The position numbers were made by a program, and so were the translations under genes. Positions 27,374-37,974 of a DNA stretch of 64,000 nucleotides are shown here, piece by piece. A model generated the notes under the pieces. It was not told the origin of the DNA. It ran no database searches and saw only the letters and a list, made by a program, of their open reading frames with translations. The DNA comes from DAHUXT01 sp036273675 (GTDB lineage Bacteria; Chloroflexota; Ktedonobacteria; Ktedonobacterales; JADMIN01): positions 1 through 64,000 of the forward strand of contig DASUHD010000079.1 in NCBI GenBank assembly GCA_036273675.1. The letters run 5' to 3'. The first letter of the stretch is position 1; each line of letters starts with the position of its first letter.

Positions 27374-28806
27374 TACCGCGATCCCCCGGCGGGTCGCCCT
27401 CGCGGCGCTGGGCGCGGCGCGGCTGAAGCATCGGTGTCATTGGCAGCCGCCTCTTGTTCAGCGCGCTCTTGCTCTGCCCGGAGCGCCGCAAGCACCTGTT
27501 CGGCTTCCTCGGCGAACACCTCTTCTTTGCCCCAGCGAATGAGCGCATCCAGTTGCCCAGCCGTCAGATGGTCGGCGGTCGTTCGCCAGAGACCGCGCAC
27601 CAGCGCCACCGCGCGCGACCGGCCAAGCTCATTTTCGACGATGTTGCGATAGGCGTTCCGTTGATAGTCGCTGGCGGTCCCGCCGCCTGTCGCCGAGCGC
27701 AGCTTGCCAATCTGCCGTAGCGCCTGCGTACGCGCGCCACTGGCCTTGCTGGCGGATACCACATCCTTGGCGGGAGCGGACGTTTCGCGGGCAGCGCTTG
27801 CGGTCTTGCGCCCTGCGGACGTCGCGCGCGCGCGGGCAGGCACAGGGGGTGACGAGAGATCAGGCACATCGTCAAGATCTATCTCATCGTCATCGTCATC
27901 GTCATCAAGTTCATCCAGCGCGTCATCGCTGGCCACCGGATTCGCGCCATTGCCAGTGGGCGCAGGCGCAAACTCATCTTCGATCAGCTCGCCATCCTCG
28001 TCGTCCTCGTCGAGTGCATAGAAGATGGTCTCGTCATCCTCTTCCTCGAATCGTGACGCAGCCGACGACATGGCGGTGGGGCTGGCTTCAGTGGACGGCT
28101 TGGGCGCGACATCCGGCTCTGGGTCTGGTTCCGGCTCGGCGTGAGACGAGGCTCCGAGCAATTGCCGCCGGAGTGACTCAAGCGCTTCACGCAGGTTAAG
28201 CCCTTCGAGCGAGCGCACGCCCAAGCGATCCATCGCCAGACGCGGATTGAGACCAAGCTCAGCGGCGGCGGATAGAAACTCTGGTCGGGTCATCTCAGCG
28301 CTCGTGGCAGGCGCGGCGACGGGCGGTTTGGCGCGAGGCGGCTCAGGTCGCTGTTGCGGCTGCGCTGCACCTGGCCGCTCGGGAGCGGCGGCGGCTGGCT
28401 GTGGCAGCGTCGGGCGTGTCTCCCGCTCAGGCGCTCTTGGCGTGGGAGCGTGGGTGTCACCTGTATCACGGGGGCGTGCAACGGGCTGATCGGCGGCAAG
28501 CGCTGGTTGCGCAGCAACCGGTTCCGGGGGTACATGCCCGTTCGCGGACGTAGACTCCTGAGCGGGCGCTGGCAAGGCTGACGCGTCAACGTGTGGCCCG
28601 CCGTCCAGCAGTTCGGCGATGCGCGTATCGAGGCGGCGCGAGAGTGCGTCCATTCCCGCGTCACTCACTTCGAGCAGCGCCTCGACATCCTGCGCGGTAG
28701 CGTCACGCGGGACGGGAATGCCAATCTCCAGCGTCCGCGTCTGCCCATCCACGGTAAACGTTACGGTCTGCCGCAGCCAGATGTGTCCGGTATCATTCGC
28801 ATCCAT
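27373..28806 (-). CDS. Acidic, Ala/Pro-rich hypothetical protein coupled to rsmD
   Basis: A 477-residue protein of unknown function. Residues 8-60 form a small beta-rich start (TVTFTVDGQTRTLEIGIPVP), after which low-complexity Ala/Pro/Arg/Glu sequence dominates. Islands of order occur at about 175-220 (FLSAAAELGLNPRLAMDRLG, a possible three-helix motif), at 285-320 (a strongly acidic DDDDDDDE tract), and at 380-450 (YQRNAYRNIVENELG then a predicted helical stretch). GGAG five bases before ATG 28806 and a TAATG junction with rsmD indicate one transcript. A role in RNA or nucleic-acid binding is possible but unsupported. Confidence 0.75.
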   Translation of the reverse strand: MDANDTGHIWLRQTVTFTVDGQTRTLEIGIPVPRDATAQDVEALLEVSDAGMDALSRRLDTRIAELLDGGPHVDASALPAPAQESTSANGHVPPEPVAAQPALAADQPVARPRDTGDTHAPTPRAPERETRPTLPQPAAAAPERPGAAQPQQRPEPPRAKPPVAAPATSAEMTRPEFLSAAAELGLNPRLAMDRLGVRSLEGLNLREALESLRRQLLGASSHAEPEPDPEPDVAPKPSTEASPTAMSSAASRFEEEDDETIFYALDEDDEDGELIEDEFAPAPTGNGANPVASDDALDELDDDDDDDEIDLDDVPDLSSPPVPARARATSAGRKTASAARETSAPAKDVVSASKASGARTQALRQIGKLRSATGGGTASDYQRNAYRNIVENELGRSRAVALVRGLWRTTADHLTAGQLDALIRWGKEEVFAEEAEQVLAALRAEQERAEQEAAANDTDASAAPRPAPRGRPAGGSR

Positions 28807-29056
28807 AAAATCTCCACCGCCTCATTCATCGCTCCGCCCGCCCACTTCGATGGTACGTTGTGGTGACACCGTATTATACGCCATGCCGCCTAACCCAGCC
28901 TGATGCATGACAGAACGAATCAGCCGCGCTAAATGGTCACGAAAGGCGGCAAAATCGCCCACTCGGCGCTGATACATTGCCTCTGGGCCAGACACATGCT
29001 ATACTCGCGCAAGGCGTGTCTGCGAACGCGCGGTCAACCAGAGGACGGAGCGAGCA

Positions 29057-29458
29057 GTGAACGAGAGTACCTCACACCAGGATGGCGCTGTGACAACACT
29101 CACGAAGCAAATCTCCGACGCCGATGTGGCGCTCTTCAACCTGGTAACTGGCCTGACGACGGTGACGCCCGATCAGATTCCGATACCATCGCAAAGCACA
29201 CGCCAAATCGCGCCGATGGCGATGATCGCGGCCATGCTCGCGGGAGCAGCCGCACAGCATGGTCTGCGCCCTGATACGGTACGCTTCCTGAGCGAGATCA
29301 TTCATTTTACCGAGCCAGCGTATACCGACGATACCCTCACCGCGACGGCACAGGTGGTAGACCGGGACAACGCCGCGCAATCGGTACGGGTTCTCGCCTA
29401 CTGCGAGAACCAGGACGGGCGACGGCTTGCCGAGGGCGAGTTTGTACTCAGCGACTAG
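29057..29458 (+). CDS. MaoC-like hotdog-fold protein
   Basis: A 133-residue protein resembling MaoC-type enoyl-CoA hydratases or fatty-acid dehydratases with the hotdog fold. The visible pattern is QIAPMAMIAAMLAGAAAQHG (helix), VRFLSEIIHFTEPAYTDDTLT matching the conserved FTxPVxxGDTL stretch, then ATAQVVDRD and LAEGEFVLSD as the final strands. The catalytic Asp/His pair of R-specific hydratases (YFGRI..DxNPxH) is not obvious, so it may be non-catalytic or bind a different acyl group. GTG 29057 has GGAG upstream. Confidence 0.7.
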   Translation: MNESTSHQDGAVTTLTKQISDADVALFNLVTGLTTVTPDQIPIPSQSTRQIAPMAMIAAMLAGAAAQHGLRPDTVRFLSEIIHFTEPAYTDDTLTATAQVVDRDNAAQSVRVLAYCENQDGRRLAEGEFVLSD

Positions 29459-29542
29459 CCATCTGACGACGATTGGCGCCTGACCTCCCGGACTTTTCAT
29501 CAGCCACATCTCACCGTCACTACGTCAATGGGCTGAAATTCG

Positions 29543-29571
29543 TTGACATACCCCCCGCCGCGCCATATACT
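29543..29571 (+). promoter_or_regulatory. Strong sigma-70-type promoter
   Basis: TTGACA (29543-29548) and TATACT (29566-29571) with exactly 17 bases between them are the best promoter match in the window. Transcription should start near 29578, giving a 130-base leader before the ATG at 29710. Upstream in-frame starts back to 29473 lie before the promoter and are therefore excluded. Confidence 0.72.
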
Positions 29572-29605
29572 GACCGCGTTTGTGTCGTCAATTCCTCACA
29601 GCTGC

Positions 29606-29670
29606 AGATGACGCATACTGAACTGTCATCTCTCACGTATAGATCTGTGAGAAGTCAGGCGGACAGCCTG
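29606..29670 (+). promoter_or_regulatory. Three-hairpin structured 5' leader
   Basis: Within the leader three perfect stems follow each other: AGATGAC/GTCATCT (29606-29631, 12-base loop), TCTCAC/GTGAGA (29631-29652) and CAGGC/GCCTG (29656-29670). A possible regulatory RNA element; I recognise no riboswitch class. Confidence 0.4.
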
Positions 29671-29709
29671 AACATAGTTATCAGGCGATCATTCGGAGAA
29701 GAGTATTAC

Positions 29710-30444
29710 ATGAGTGGCCCAGGGGGTTCGACCACGAAACGGGATCAGCGGCGCGATGCGCGACGCCAGCAATTACAGCAGCGACAACTGATCCGCGAAC
29801 GCGAGCGACAACGTAAGATTCGCAATCAACGGCTGCGGTTGGCAGCCTTCATTGGCGTCCCAATTCTTCTGGTAGCGCTGATTAGCGTCTTGCTGGTCGC
29901 CACCCATCAGGGACCGTCTCCCGCGAGCTCGACCGGCCTAAGTCCAGCCAGCGGTCAGACGGTGGACGGCATGCAGTGTACATCCAGCGAGCAGCTTGTC
30001 TTCCACATCCACTCGTATCTGGAAATATACGTAGATGGCAAGCCAGTGACTGTTCCTCCGGGCGCAGGTATCGTGGCGCCTGAGGGTTCTGGCGAGACCG
30101 CGCTGGCATCGAACGGGCTGAAGACGTGCATCTACCCGTTGCACGTTCACGACACCGAGCCAAACATCATTCACATCGAGTCGCCGATCCAGAAGACGTA
30201 TACCCTCGGCAACTTCTTCGACATCTGGGGACAGCCGCTCAGCGCCACGGAGATGATGGGGAACAAGGCCGATAGCACGCACAAGCTGGTCTTCGAGGTA
30301 TTCGACGCCTCGGGCAAGCTGACTCAGGTCACCAGCGATCCGCGCGCCATTGGGCTGGCGGAACACGAGACAATTGTGATTCTGTACAACAGCCCGAATG
30401 TGCAGCCGAAGCCGTTCACCAACTGGACACAGTACGGCGTGTAA
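29710..30444 (+). CDS. Membrane-anchored extracytoplasmic protein of unknown function
   Basis: A 244-residue protein. A very basic Arg/Gln-rich N-terminus (1-43) precedes a single membrane helix (about 44-65), so the remaining 180 residues lie outside. That domain has paired His motifs, HIHSYLEIYVDG and PLHVHDTEPNIIHIESP, and a beta-rich character resembling cupin-like or copper-binding folds; His pairs plus C in TCIYPLHVH could bind a metal. A purine-rich stretch (GGAGAAGAG) precedes the ATG. The gene has its own strong promoter and leader and ends at a good terminator, so it is a single-gene unit. Specific function not known. Confidence 0.8.
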   Translation: MSGPGGSTTKRDQRRDARRQQLQQRQLIRERERQRKIRNQRLRLAAFIGVPILLVALISVLLVATHQGPSPASSTGLSPASGQTVDGMQCTSSEQLVFHIHSYLEIYVDGKPVTVPPGAGIVAPEGSGETALASNGLKTCIYPLHVHDTEPNIIHIESPIQKTYTLGNFFDIWGQPLSATEMMGNKADSTHKLVFEVFDASGKLTQVTSDPRAIGLAEHETIVILYNSPNVQPKPFTNWTQYGV

Positions 30445-30486
30445 TGCGCATAGCTGGCATACAGAACAGAACAGACCACATAATGT

Positions 30487-30518
30487 CCCCCGCTGGAATC
30501 GCTCCGGCGGGGGATTTC
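30487..30518. terminator. Hairpin terminator between convergent genes
   Basis: A ten-base-pair stem CCCCCGCTGG/CCGGCGGGGG with a seven-base loop, followed by ATTTCT, lies between the membrane-protein gene and secA. One T-G pair is present. Confidence 0.7.
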
Positions 30519-30543
30519 TCTCGGCACTGTGCGAGACGAGACA

Positions 30544-33423
<2,880 letters not shown>

Positions 33424-33456
33424 CTTCGATCCCGGTCTTTCGTCATGCTGATCCTA

Positions 33457-33482
33457 TGTAGCTCTTTAGCCCTGTAGCTCTT
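33457..33482. repeat. Direct repeat TGTAGCTCTT x2
   Basis: Two identical ten-base copies start 16 bases apart, about 35-60 bases upstream of secA. Spacing is near one and a half helical turns. A regulator site is possible; no family is recognised. Confidence 0.4.
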
Positions 33483-33587
33483 CTGGTTGTCTGGGGATGC
33501 TTCCCGCCCTATATGCGGTTCATGTACACGTAGATGTATACGCACGAGACGCAAAAAATCTCCAACTTCAGGACATCTCATGCCGCT

Positions 33588-33630
33588 ATCTCGATCCCAT
33601 CTCGATCCCATCTCGATCCCATCTCGATCC
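33588..33630. repeat. Tandem 11-bp repeat ATCTCGATCCC
   Basis: Three perfect copies and a fourth shortened one (ATCTCGATCC) run head to tail, and the same core GATC steps recur. The array lies in the secA-dinB gap, about 165 bases upstream of secA. It may be a protein-binding site or a slipped-strand repeat. Confidence 0.75.
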
Positions 33631-33779
33631 ATCTGGACACCCCCTCATTATACCATGTGAAGCCCGCCACGCCGGGACATTTCCGCACATATCCACAACA
33701 ATCCACGACAATCCGCAACCCCACTACTAGACCATTTGTTCGTTATCCGGTATACTATCAGACAGAGAGGCGCGCTTAG

Positions 33780-34970
33780 TTGAAGAGGATAACGAGGGCA
33801 GCGAACGTGGTGATTCCAGCCGGAGGGTTTCGCCGGGTGCTCCATGCCGACCTCGATTGCTTCTTCGCAGCGGTCGAGGAGCTAGATAATCCTTCGCTGT
33901 GCGGGAAGCCAGTCATCGTCGGCGGCGACCCTGAACGGCGCGGGGTGGTCAGCACGGCCAACTATGCCGCCCGCCGCTTCGGCATCGCCAGCGCGATGGC
34001 CGCCGCCCATGCGCGTCGCCTCTGTCCGCAGGCCATCTTCCTGCGCCCGCGATTTGACCGCTACCGCGAGCTTTCTCGCCGCGTGATGGCAATCCTTGAA
34101 GAATCGGTGCTCGCGCTGGAGCAGGTGTCGGTTGACGAGGCATTCGGCGAGTTGCCGCCGGGGCTGCCGGGCTGCGAGCGGGCGGAGGTGATTGCCCGGC
34201 GCATCAAGCGGTGGGTGCGTGACGAGACTGGCCTCGTCATCTCGGTGGGCGTCGGACGTAACAAGTCCATTGCGAAGCTGGCCAGCGACGCGTCGAAGCC
34301 CGACGGGTGTCTGGTGATCCGGCCCGGCGCTGAAGATGCGTTTCTGCGCCCGTTGCCGGTGGGCAGGCTCAACGGCGTGGGGCCACATACCCGCGAGCGG
34401 CTTGAGCGCCTGGGATTGCGGACAGTCGGCGATCTGGCCGCGCGGGAGCTGCGCGAGATGGAGGCGCTCTTCGGCAAGCACGGCGCATGGCTCTGGCGGC
34501 TGGCGCATGGCGAGGATGATCGCCCCGTCGAGACGGAGCATGAGCCGCCCAAGAGCATCTCGCATGAAAACACCTACGAGCGTGATATCGCCGATGTCGA
34601 GCGCGCCGTCGAGCATCTACGCGAACTGGCGCAAGGGGTGGCCCGGCGCGCCGAGAGCAAGGGCATGGTGGGCCGGACCGTCACGCTCAAGGTGAAGTGG
34701 TCCAACTTTCAGATCGTGACGCGGCAGCAGCCCCTGGCGACGCCAACCGCGCAGGCCAACCCGCTCGCGGACGCCGCCGAGGCGCTGCTGCGGGAGGAGA
34801 TCGCGCCACTGCTCGATGGCGATGATGCGCGGGCCATCCGGTTGCTCGGGCTGGCGCTGAGCGGGCTCAGCCCGGCCGATGATATGGCGGAGATCGCGCG
34901 CCGGTCGCGTGTCATCCACGGATGGGTGCAGCCGTCACTCTGGGAGCGCGCGGAGGGGCTGGCTGGCTGA
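33780..34970 (+). CDS. DNA polymerase IV (Y-family)
   Basis: A 396-residue error-prone translesion polymerase. The catalytic acidic residues are visible: VLHADLDCFFAAVE (D24) and VSVDEAFGEL (D119, E120). The thumb signature GVGRNKSIAKLASDASKPDG and the little-finger region complete the fold; no clear C-terminal clamp-binding QLxLF motif is seen, which would affect processivity. The TTG at 33780 has GAGAGG upstream; GTG 33807, nearer the first conserved strand and preceded by GAGGG, is an equally plausible start removing nine residues. The divergent neighbour is secA, and a GNAT gene follows. Confidence 0.92.
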   Translation: MKRITRAANVVIPAGGFRRVLHADLDCFFAAVEELDNPSLCGKPVIVGGDPERRGVVSTANYAARRFGIASAMAAAHARRLCPQAIFLRPRFDRYRELSRRVMAILEESVLALEQVSVDEAFGELPPGLPGCERAEVIARRIKRWVRDETGLVISVGVGRNKSIAKLASDASKPDGCLVIRPGAEDAFLRPLPVGRLNGVGPHTRERLERLGLRTVGDLAARELREMEALFGKHGAWLWRLAHGEDDRPVETEHEPPKSISHENTYERDIADVERAVEHLRELAQGVARRAESKGMVGRTVTLKVKWSNFQIVTRQQPLATPTAQANPLADAAEALLREEIAPLLDGDDARAIRLLGLALSGLSPADDMAEIARRSRVIHGWVQPSLWERAEGLAG

Positions 34971-35101
34971 GTGAGGTGTGAGATACGCTTGCCACGCTCT
35001 GACCGACGTGGGATACTCCACTGAGGCAGTTGCCAAACCGGTTACCACATCAATAACCCCACCGTATCGTCTTCCGAATCGTCTTCCGAAGGAGCCTATC
35101 T

Positions 35102-35644
35102 GTGTCCGAGCTGAAGAGGCCGCTGCTGCGGGGAGAGCGCGTTGACCTGCGCGCGATTGAGGAGGCTGATTACCCAGCGCTGCATCGCTGGGCCAACGAT
35201 CCGGCGACGGTCGGCGAGTACGATGTCCTGAGGCCGGTCTCGCTCGACGACATTCGCCGCCGCTATCGAGACAACCGCGCGCTGACGGCGGAGGGCGGCG
35301 CGCTGCTGATTGTCCGCAAGGATGGCGCTCCGGTCGGGACAGTGAGCTGTCATCCGGTCTCGTACGGCATCTATTCGCCCGCGTTCAATATCGGCATCGA
35401 GATCGAGCCGGAGCAGCGCGGCCAGGGGTACGGCAGCGAGGCGCAGCGGCTCTTCGCCGACTATCTGCTGGCTACCTTCCCGGTGGGGCGGGTTGAGGCG
35501 AGCACCGATCGTGAGAATATCCCGGAGCAGCGGGCGCTCGAACGGGCGGGGTTCACCCGCGAGGGCGTGGCGCGCTCGGCGGCCTGGCGCGGCGGACGCT
35601 GGCACGATATGGTGGTCTTCAGCCGTGTTCATGGCGATGGGTGA
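35102..35644 (+). CDS. GNAT-family N-acetyltransferase (RimJ/RimL type)
   Basis: A 180-residue enzyme that transfers acetyl from acetyl-CoA to an amine. LRGERVDLRAIEEADYPALH is the family start, ALLIVRKDGAPVGTVS the central strand, and IEIEPEQRGQGYGSEAQRL the acetyl-CoA loop (R/QxxGxG/A). ASTDRENIPEQRALERAGF completes the fold. The substrate may be a protein N-terminus, an aminoglycoside or a small amine. GTG 35102 follows AAGGAG. Confidence 0.88.
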   Translation: MSELKRPLLRGERVDLRAIEEADYPALHRWANDPATVGEYDVLRPVSLDDIRRRYRDNRALTAEGGALLIVRKDGAPVGTVSCHPVSYGIYSPAFNIGIEIEPEQRGQGYGSEAQRLFADYLLATFPVGRVEASTDRENIPEQRALERAGFTREGVARSAAWRGGRWHDMVVFSRVHGDG

Positions 35645-35786
35645 CCTTGACAGTATCGTCCAGCCTTCTCCCTCTAATCACTAAGGGCGCATATCACACG
35701 CCTCAGCACTGGAGCGCTTGCCAGCAGGTGAGCCAACAGTCCACGATCATACTGGAACGGCCCCAGCAGACGACCACCATCTTTCG

Positions 35787-36701
35787 CTATTCGACCGCCA
35801 CAATGCGATTGCGGAGCGCGCCGATGCCCTCGATCACCGACTCCATCACATCGCCGGGGCGCAGAAACTCCGGCGGCGTGCGCGCGAAACCGACCCCGGC
35901 GGGCGTGCCGGTCGCGATGATATCTCCCGGCTCCAGCGTCGTGCCATGCGAGATCTCCGCCAGCAGCGCCGGGATATCAAAGAGCATGTGCGCTGTTGTG
36001 TCTTCCTGCTTGACGACGCCATTCACCAGTAAGCGCAGGCGTACATCCGTTGGATCGGGCAGTTCGTCCGCCGTCACAATCCACGGCCCCATCGGACACG
36101 ACCCATCCAGACTCTTGCCAAGGAACCACTGCACGCCGGGGCGATTCTGGATGTCGCGCGCACTCACATCGTTAAGGACCGTATAGCCCCAGACGTGCTT
36201 CATGCCATCCTCGCGCGCGATGCGCCGCCCGCCGGGTCCGACGATGACCGCCAGCTCCACCTCCCAGTCGATTCGCTCGCTGACCGTCGCGTCGAAGGGA
36301 ATATTACTAAACGGCCCAGTGACCGCCGTTACCGCTTTGGTGAAGATGTTGGGCGACGGCGGCAGCTTCACCTCCTGCCCGATGGCGCGCAGCGATTCGG
36401 CGGCATGTTCGGCATAGTTCCGCCCGACGCAGAAGACGTTTTTGCGCGGAAGCGGTATCGGAGCGAGCAACTCGATGGAGGCCAGCGGCATGACGCTCGC
36501 ATCAGGCGCACGCGCGACCACGTCCGCCAGCGCCCGGAGCGCCTCATCGCCCCCCGCGATCAGCGCCAGCATGCCACTCGCCGCCCCCGCCAGATCGCCC
36601 ACGCCCAGGCGGTTCGCCGCCAGCGCCACATCCACGATCTCCTCGCCCCGCACGACGCCCAGCCGCTCGTCGCCACCGCTCCGAAATGTCGCCACACGCA
36701 T
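35787..36701 (-). CDS. Fumarylacetoacetate hydrolase (FAH) family protein
   Basis: A 304-residue enzyme of the FAH/ureidoglycolate lyase/2-hydroxyhepta-diene isomerase family. KNVFCVGRNYAEHAAE is the conserved opening of the catalytic domain (about 100), WEVELAVIVG gives metal-binding Glu residues, and GYTVLNDVSARDIQ, WFLGKSLDGSCPMGPWIV and EPGDIIATGTPAGVG are diagnostic. Roles in aromatic-compound breakdown or oxaloacetate decarboxylation are the usual assignments. GGAG six bases before ATG 36701 supports this start over 36713. Convergent with the GNAT gene. Confidence 0.92.
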   Translation of the reverse strand: MRVATFRSGGDERLGVVRGEEIVDVALAANRLGVGDLAGAASGMLALIAGGDEALRALADVVARAPDASVMPLASIELLAPIPLPRKNVFCVGRNYAEHAAESLRAIGQEVKLPPSPNIFTKAVTAVTGPFSNIPFDATVSERIDWEVELAVIVGPGGRRIAREDGMKHVWGYTVLNDVSARDIQNRPGVQWFLGKSLDGSCPMGPWIVTADELPDPTDVRLRLLVNGVVKQEDTTAHMLFDIPALLAEISHGTTLEPGDIIATGTPAGVGFARTPPEFLRPGDVMESVIEGIGALRNRIVAVE

Positions 36702-36730
36702 CGCTTGCTCCATTCTGCTTTTGGTTCTGG

Positions 36731-36748
36731 CTTCTGCTTCTGCTTCTG
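36731..36748. repeat. CTTCTG hexanucleotide tract x3
   Basis: Three head-to-tail CTTCTG copies within a pyrimidine-rich stretch just upstream of the FAH-family gene. Simple-sequence repeat; could vary in length by slippage and change the distance to the promoter. Confidence 0.5.
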
Positions 36749-36784
36749 GAGTCTGGTCCCCCCTCCCTGTTAGGGGCAGACGCG

Positions 36785-36831
36785 CGAGCCGAGAGGCTCG
36801 GAGCGTGCGACAAGCACGCGCAGCGGCTGCG
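36785..36831. other. Cluster of GC-rich hairpins between two reverse genes
   Basis: Stems CGAGCC-GAGA-GGCTCG (36785-36800), GCGTGC-GACAA-GCACGC (36803-36819) and CGCAG-CGG-CTGCG (36819-36831) follow each other within 50 bases, next to further C- and G-rich runs. They lie after the hypothetical gene at 36870 and may terminate or stabilise its transcript; the flanks look like a composite repeat. Confidence 0.45.
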
Positions 36832-36869
36832 TCCCAGCGGGAGGGGCTGGGGGGAGAGGACGGGCCGCG

Positions 36870-37544
36870 TCACTCCACCGGCGGGCTTTCACGCTCCTCG
36901 ATGCTCTCCTCCACATCAGCATCCACACCAGCATCCACATCAGCATCCACACCATTCTCCATCCCCAGCTCGGCCATCACCGGAGCCGCCCGGCGCGGCG
37001 AGCTGTGTTCGCCAGAGGTATCGGGCAGCGGATCGCCCTCCCCGGCGCCCTGGGGCTGGTCGGGTGGATCGTGGGGTGGTCGCCGGAAGTCGAGCAGGCG
37101 CGTCTTAGCGAACTCTCGGGCGCGTTGCTCACACCAGGCCGCGTGGCGTGTATGCGCATCGGCCAGAGCGCGCAGAATCGCCTGACCCTCGCCATCACCC
37201 TCCACGTCATCTAACGCGCCGTCTTCAAGCAGTTGTCGGGCCTGGTCACATGAAGCGAGTTGGTGATGGACAAAGAGTTGTAGCCGGTCATCGTAGCGCG
37301 TCAGGTCCAGCGCCTGCAAGACGATGCCGTTGATGCGGCGTGTCACGGGCAGATTGAGGGCGTCGAGCCAGTCGCGCAGGAGGAATGCGATCAAGGTATC
37401 TTCAACACCCATCTGGGACAGCGCCTCGCGTTCGAGGTATTCCGTCGCGCCATTGGACAGCGCCACCTCGATCTCCACGCTGGCGCGCACGTCTTCCAGG
37501 AGCATGTTGAGGGCGTCTACGGTTTCTGGATTCAGTGTCCCCAT
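36870..37544 (-). CDS. Hypothetical helical protein with acidic repeat tail
   Basis: A 224-residue protein. Residues 1-150 look like a helical bundle with spaced acidic residues: LLEDVRASVEIEVALSNGAT, YLEREALSQMGVEDTLIAFL, and an HxxL segment VHHQLASCDQARQLLED. The arrangement of Glu, Asp and His recalls ferritin-like di-metal bundles, but I cannot assign a family. The C-terminus is Pro-rich and ends in a four-fold Asp/Val repeat encoded by a 12-base tandem repeat (36911-36958). GAGGG about five bases before ATG 37544 sets the start. No clear neighbour relation. Confidence 0.65.
   Translation of the reverse strand: MGTLNPETVDALNMLLEDVRASVEIEVALSNGATEYLEREALSQMGVEDTLIAFLLRDWLDALNLPVTRRINGIVLQALDLTRYDDRLQLFVHHQLASCDQARQLLEDGALDDVEGDGEGQAILRALADAHTRHAAWCEQRAREFAKTRLLDFRRPPHDPPDQPQGAGEGDPLPDTSGEHSSPRRAAPVMAELGMENGVDADVDAGVDADVEESIEERESPPVE
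36911..36958. repeat. 12-base tandem repeat inside the hypothetical gene
   Basis: Four head-to-tail copies of a CCACAYCAGCAT-like unit keep the reading frame and encode alternating Asp/Val/Ala residues. The fourth copy is degenerate. In-frame repeats can change copy number without breaking the gene. Confidence 0.7.
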
Positions 37545-37974
37545 GCGATCCCTCACTTGCTTGCTACGCTGCTTGCTACGATGTGTGACACAACTGCGCC
37601 ACTGCGCAACATCCCATCCCTGATGCGCTGCCGAGAGGCGCTGTCCCGCGCACCATGCCCGTGACCGATACGATTTCGCTCGGATTCCGCTACGCATTGT
37701 CTCACAGCCATAGACAGCCGACAAGCGGGCAGAAAGCACACGGAAAGCACACGGAAAGCAACGACGGTGGCATGGCAGTAGCTGGCAGTAGATGGTGGTC
37801 AGGGCGCTCCCATTCGCCGCTGTTCGCACCATAGCATGAACTCAGGCGGTTGCGCCACTCTCCCGCGCAATCTCCTCACCTCTCCTCCCATCTCCCTGCG
37901 TATCTCTGAGAGAGGATGCCTCGTGGCGTATACTGCGATAGAAGAATGGTCAACAACGAAACGAGGGCGCATCC
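37545..37974. other. Gene-free region between a reverse gene and fdhD
   Basis: 430 bases. Contains an 11-base direct repeat GAAAGCACACG (37732-37753, with a third partial copy to 37763), a CTTGCTACG repeat near 37557-37580, and a TATACT -10-like element at 37929-37934 for fdhD without a good -35. No gene is supported. Confidence 0.45.
37732..37763. repeat. 11-base direct repeat GAAAGCACACG
   Basis: Two perfect copies in tandem and a third truncated one. Located about 210 bases upstream of fdhD and close to other short repeats. No known binding site is recognised. Confidence 0.6.

Larger units (their letters stand above)
33424..33779. other. Divergent intergenic region between secA and dinB
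   Basis: 356 bases with no gene. It holds a duplicated TGTAGCTCTT (33457-33466 and 33473-33482), an 11-base tandem repeat (33588-33630) and a TATACT -10-like element at 33751-33756 for dinB without a clear -35. The repeats are placed where they could act in transcription of either gene. Confidence 0.5.

Noticed and set aside
29473..29709. An earlier start for the membrane protein at 29473
   Set aside because: It lies upstream of the predicted promoter and includes hairpin sequence; the ATG at 29710 follows a purine-rich stretch.
33780..34970. Reverse frames (for example 33882-34616) under dinB
   Set aside because: DinB motifs lie on the forward strand; reverse frames are shadows of GC-rich codons.
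36195..37185. Forward frames overlapping the FAH gene and its neighbour
   Set aside because: They are out of frame with the FAH gene, rich in Ser/Arg and without domain or SD support.
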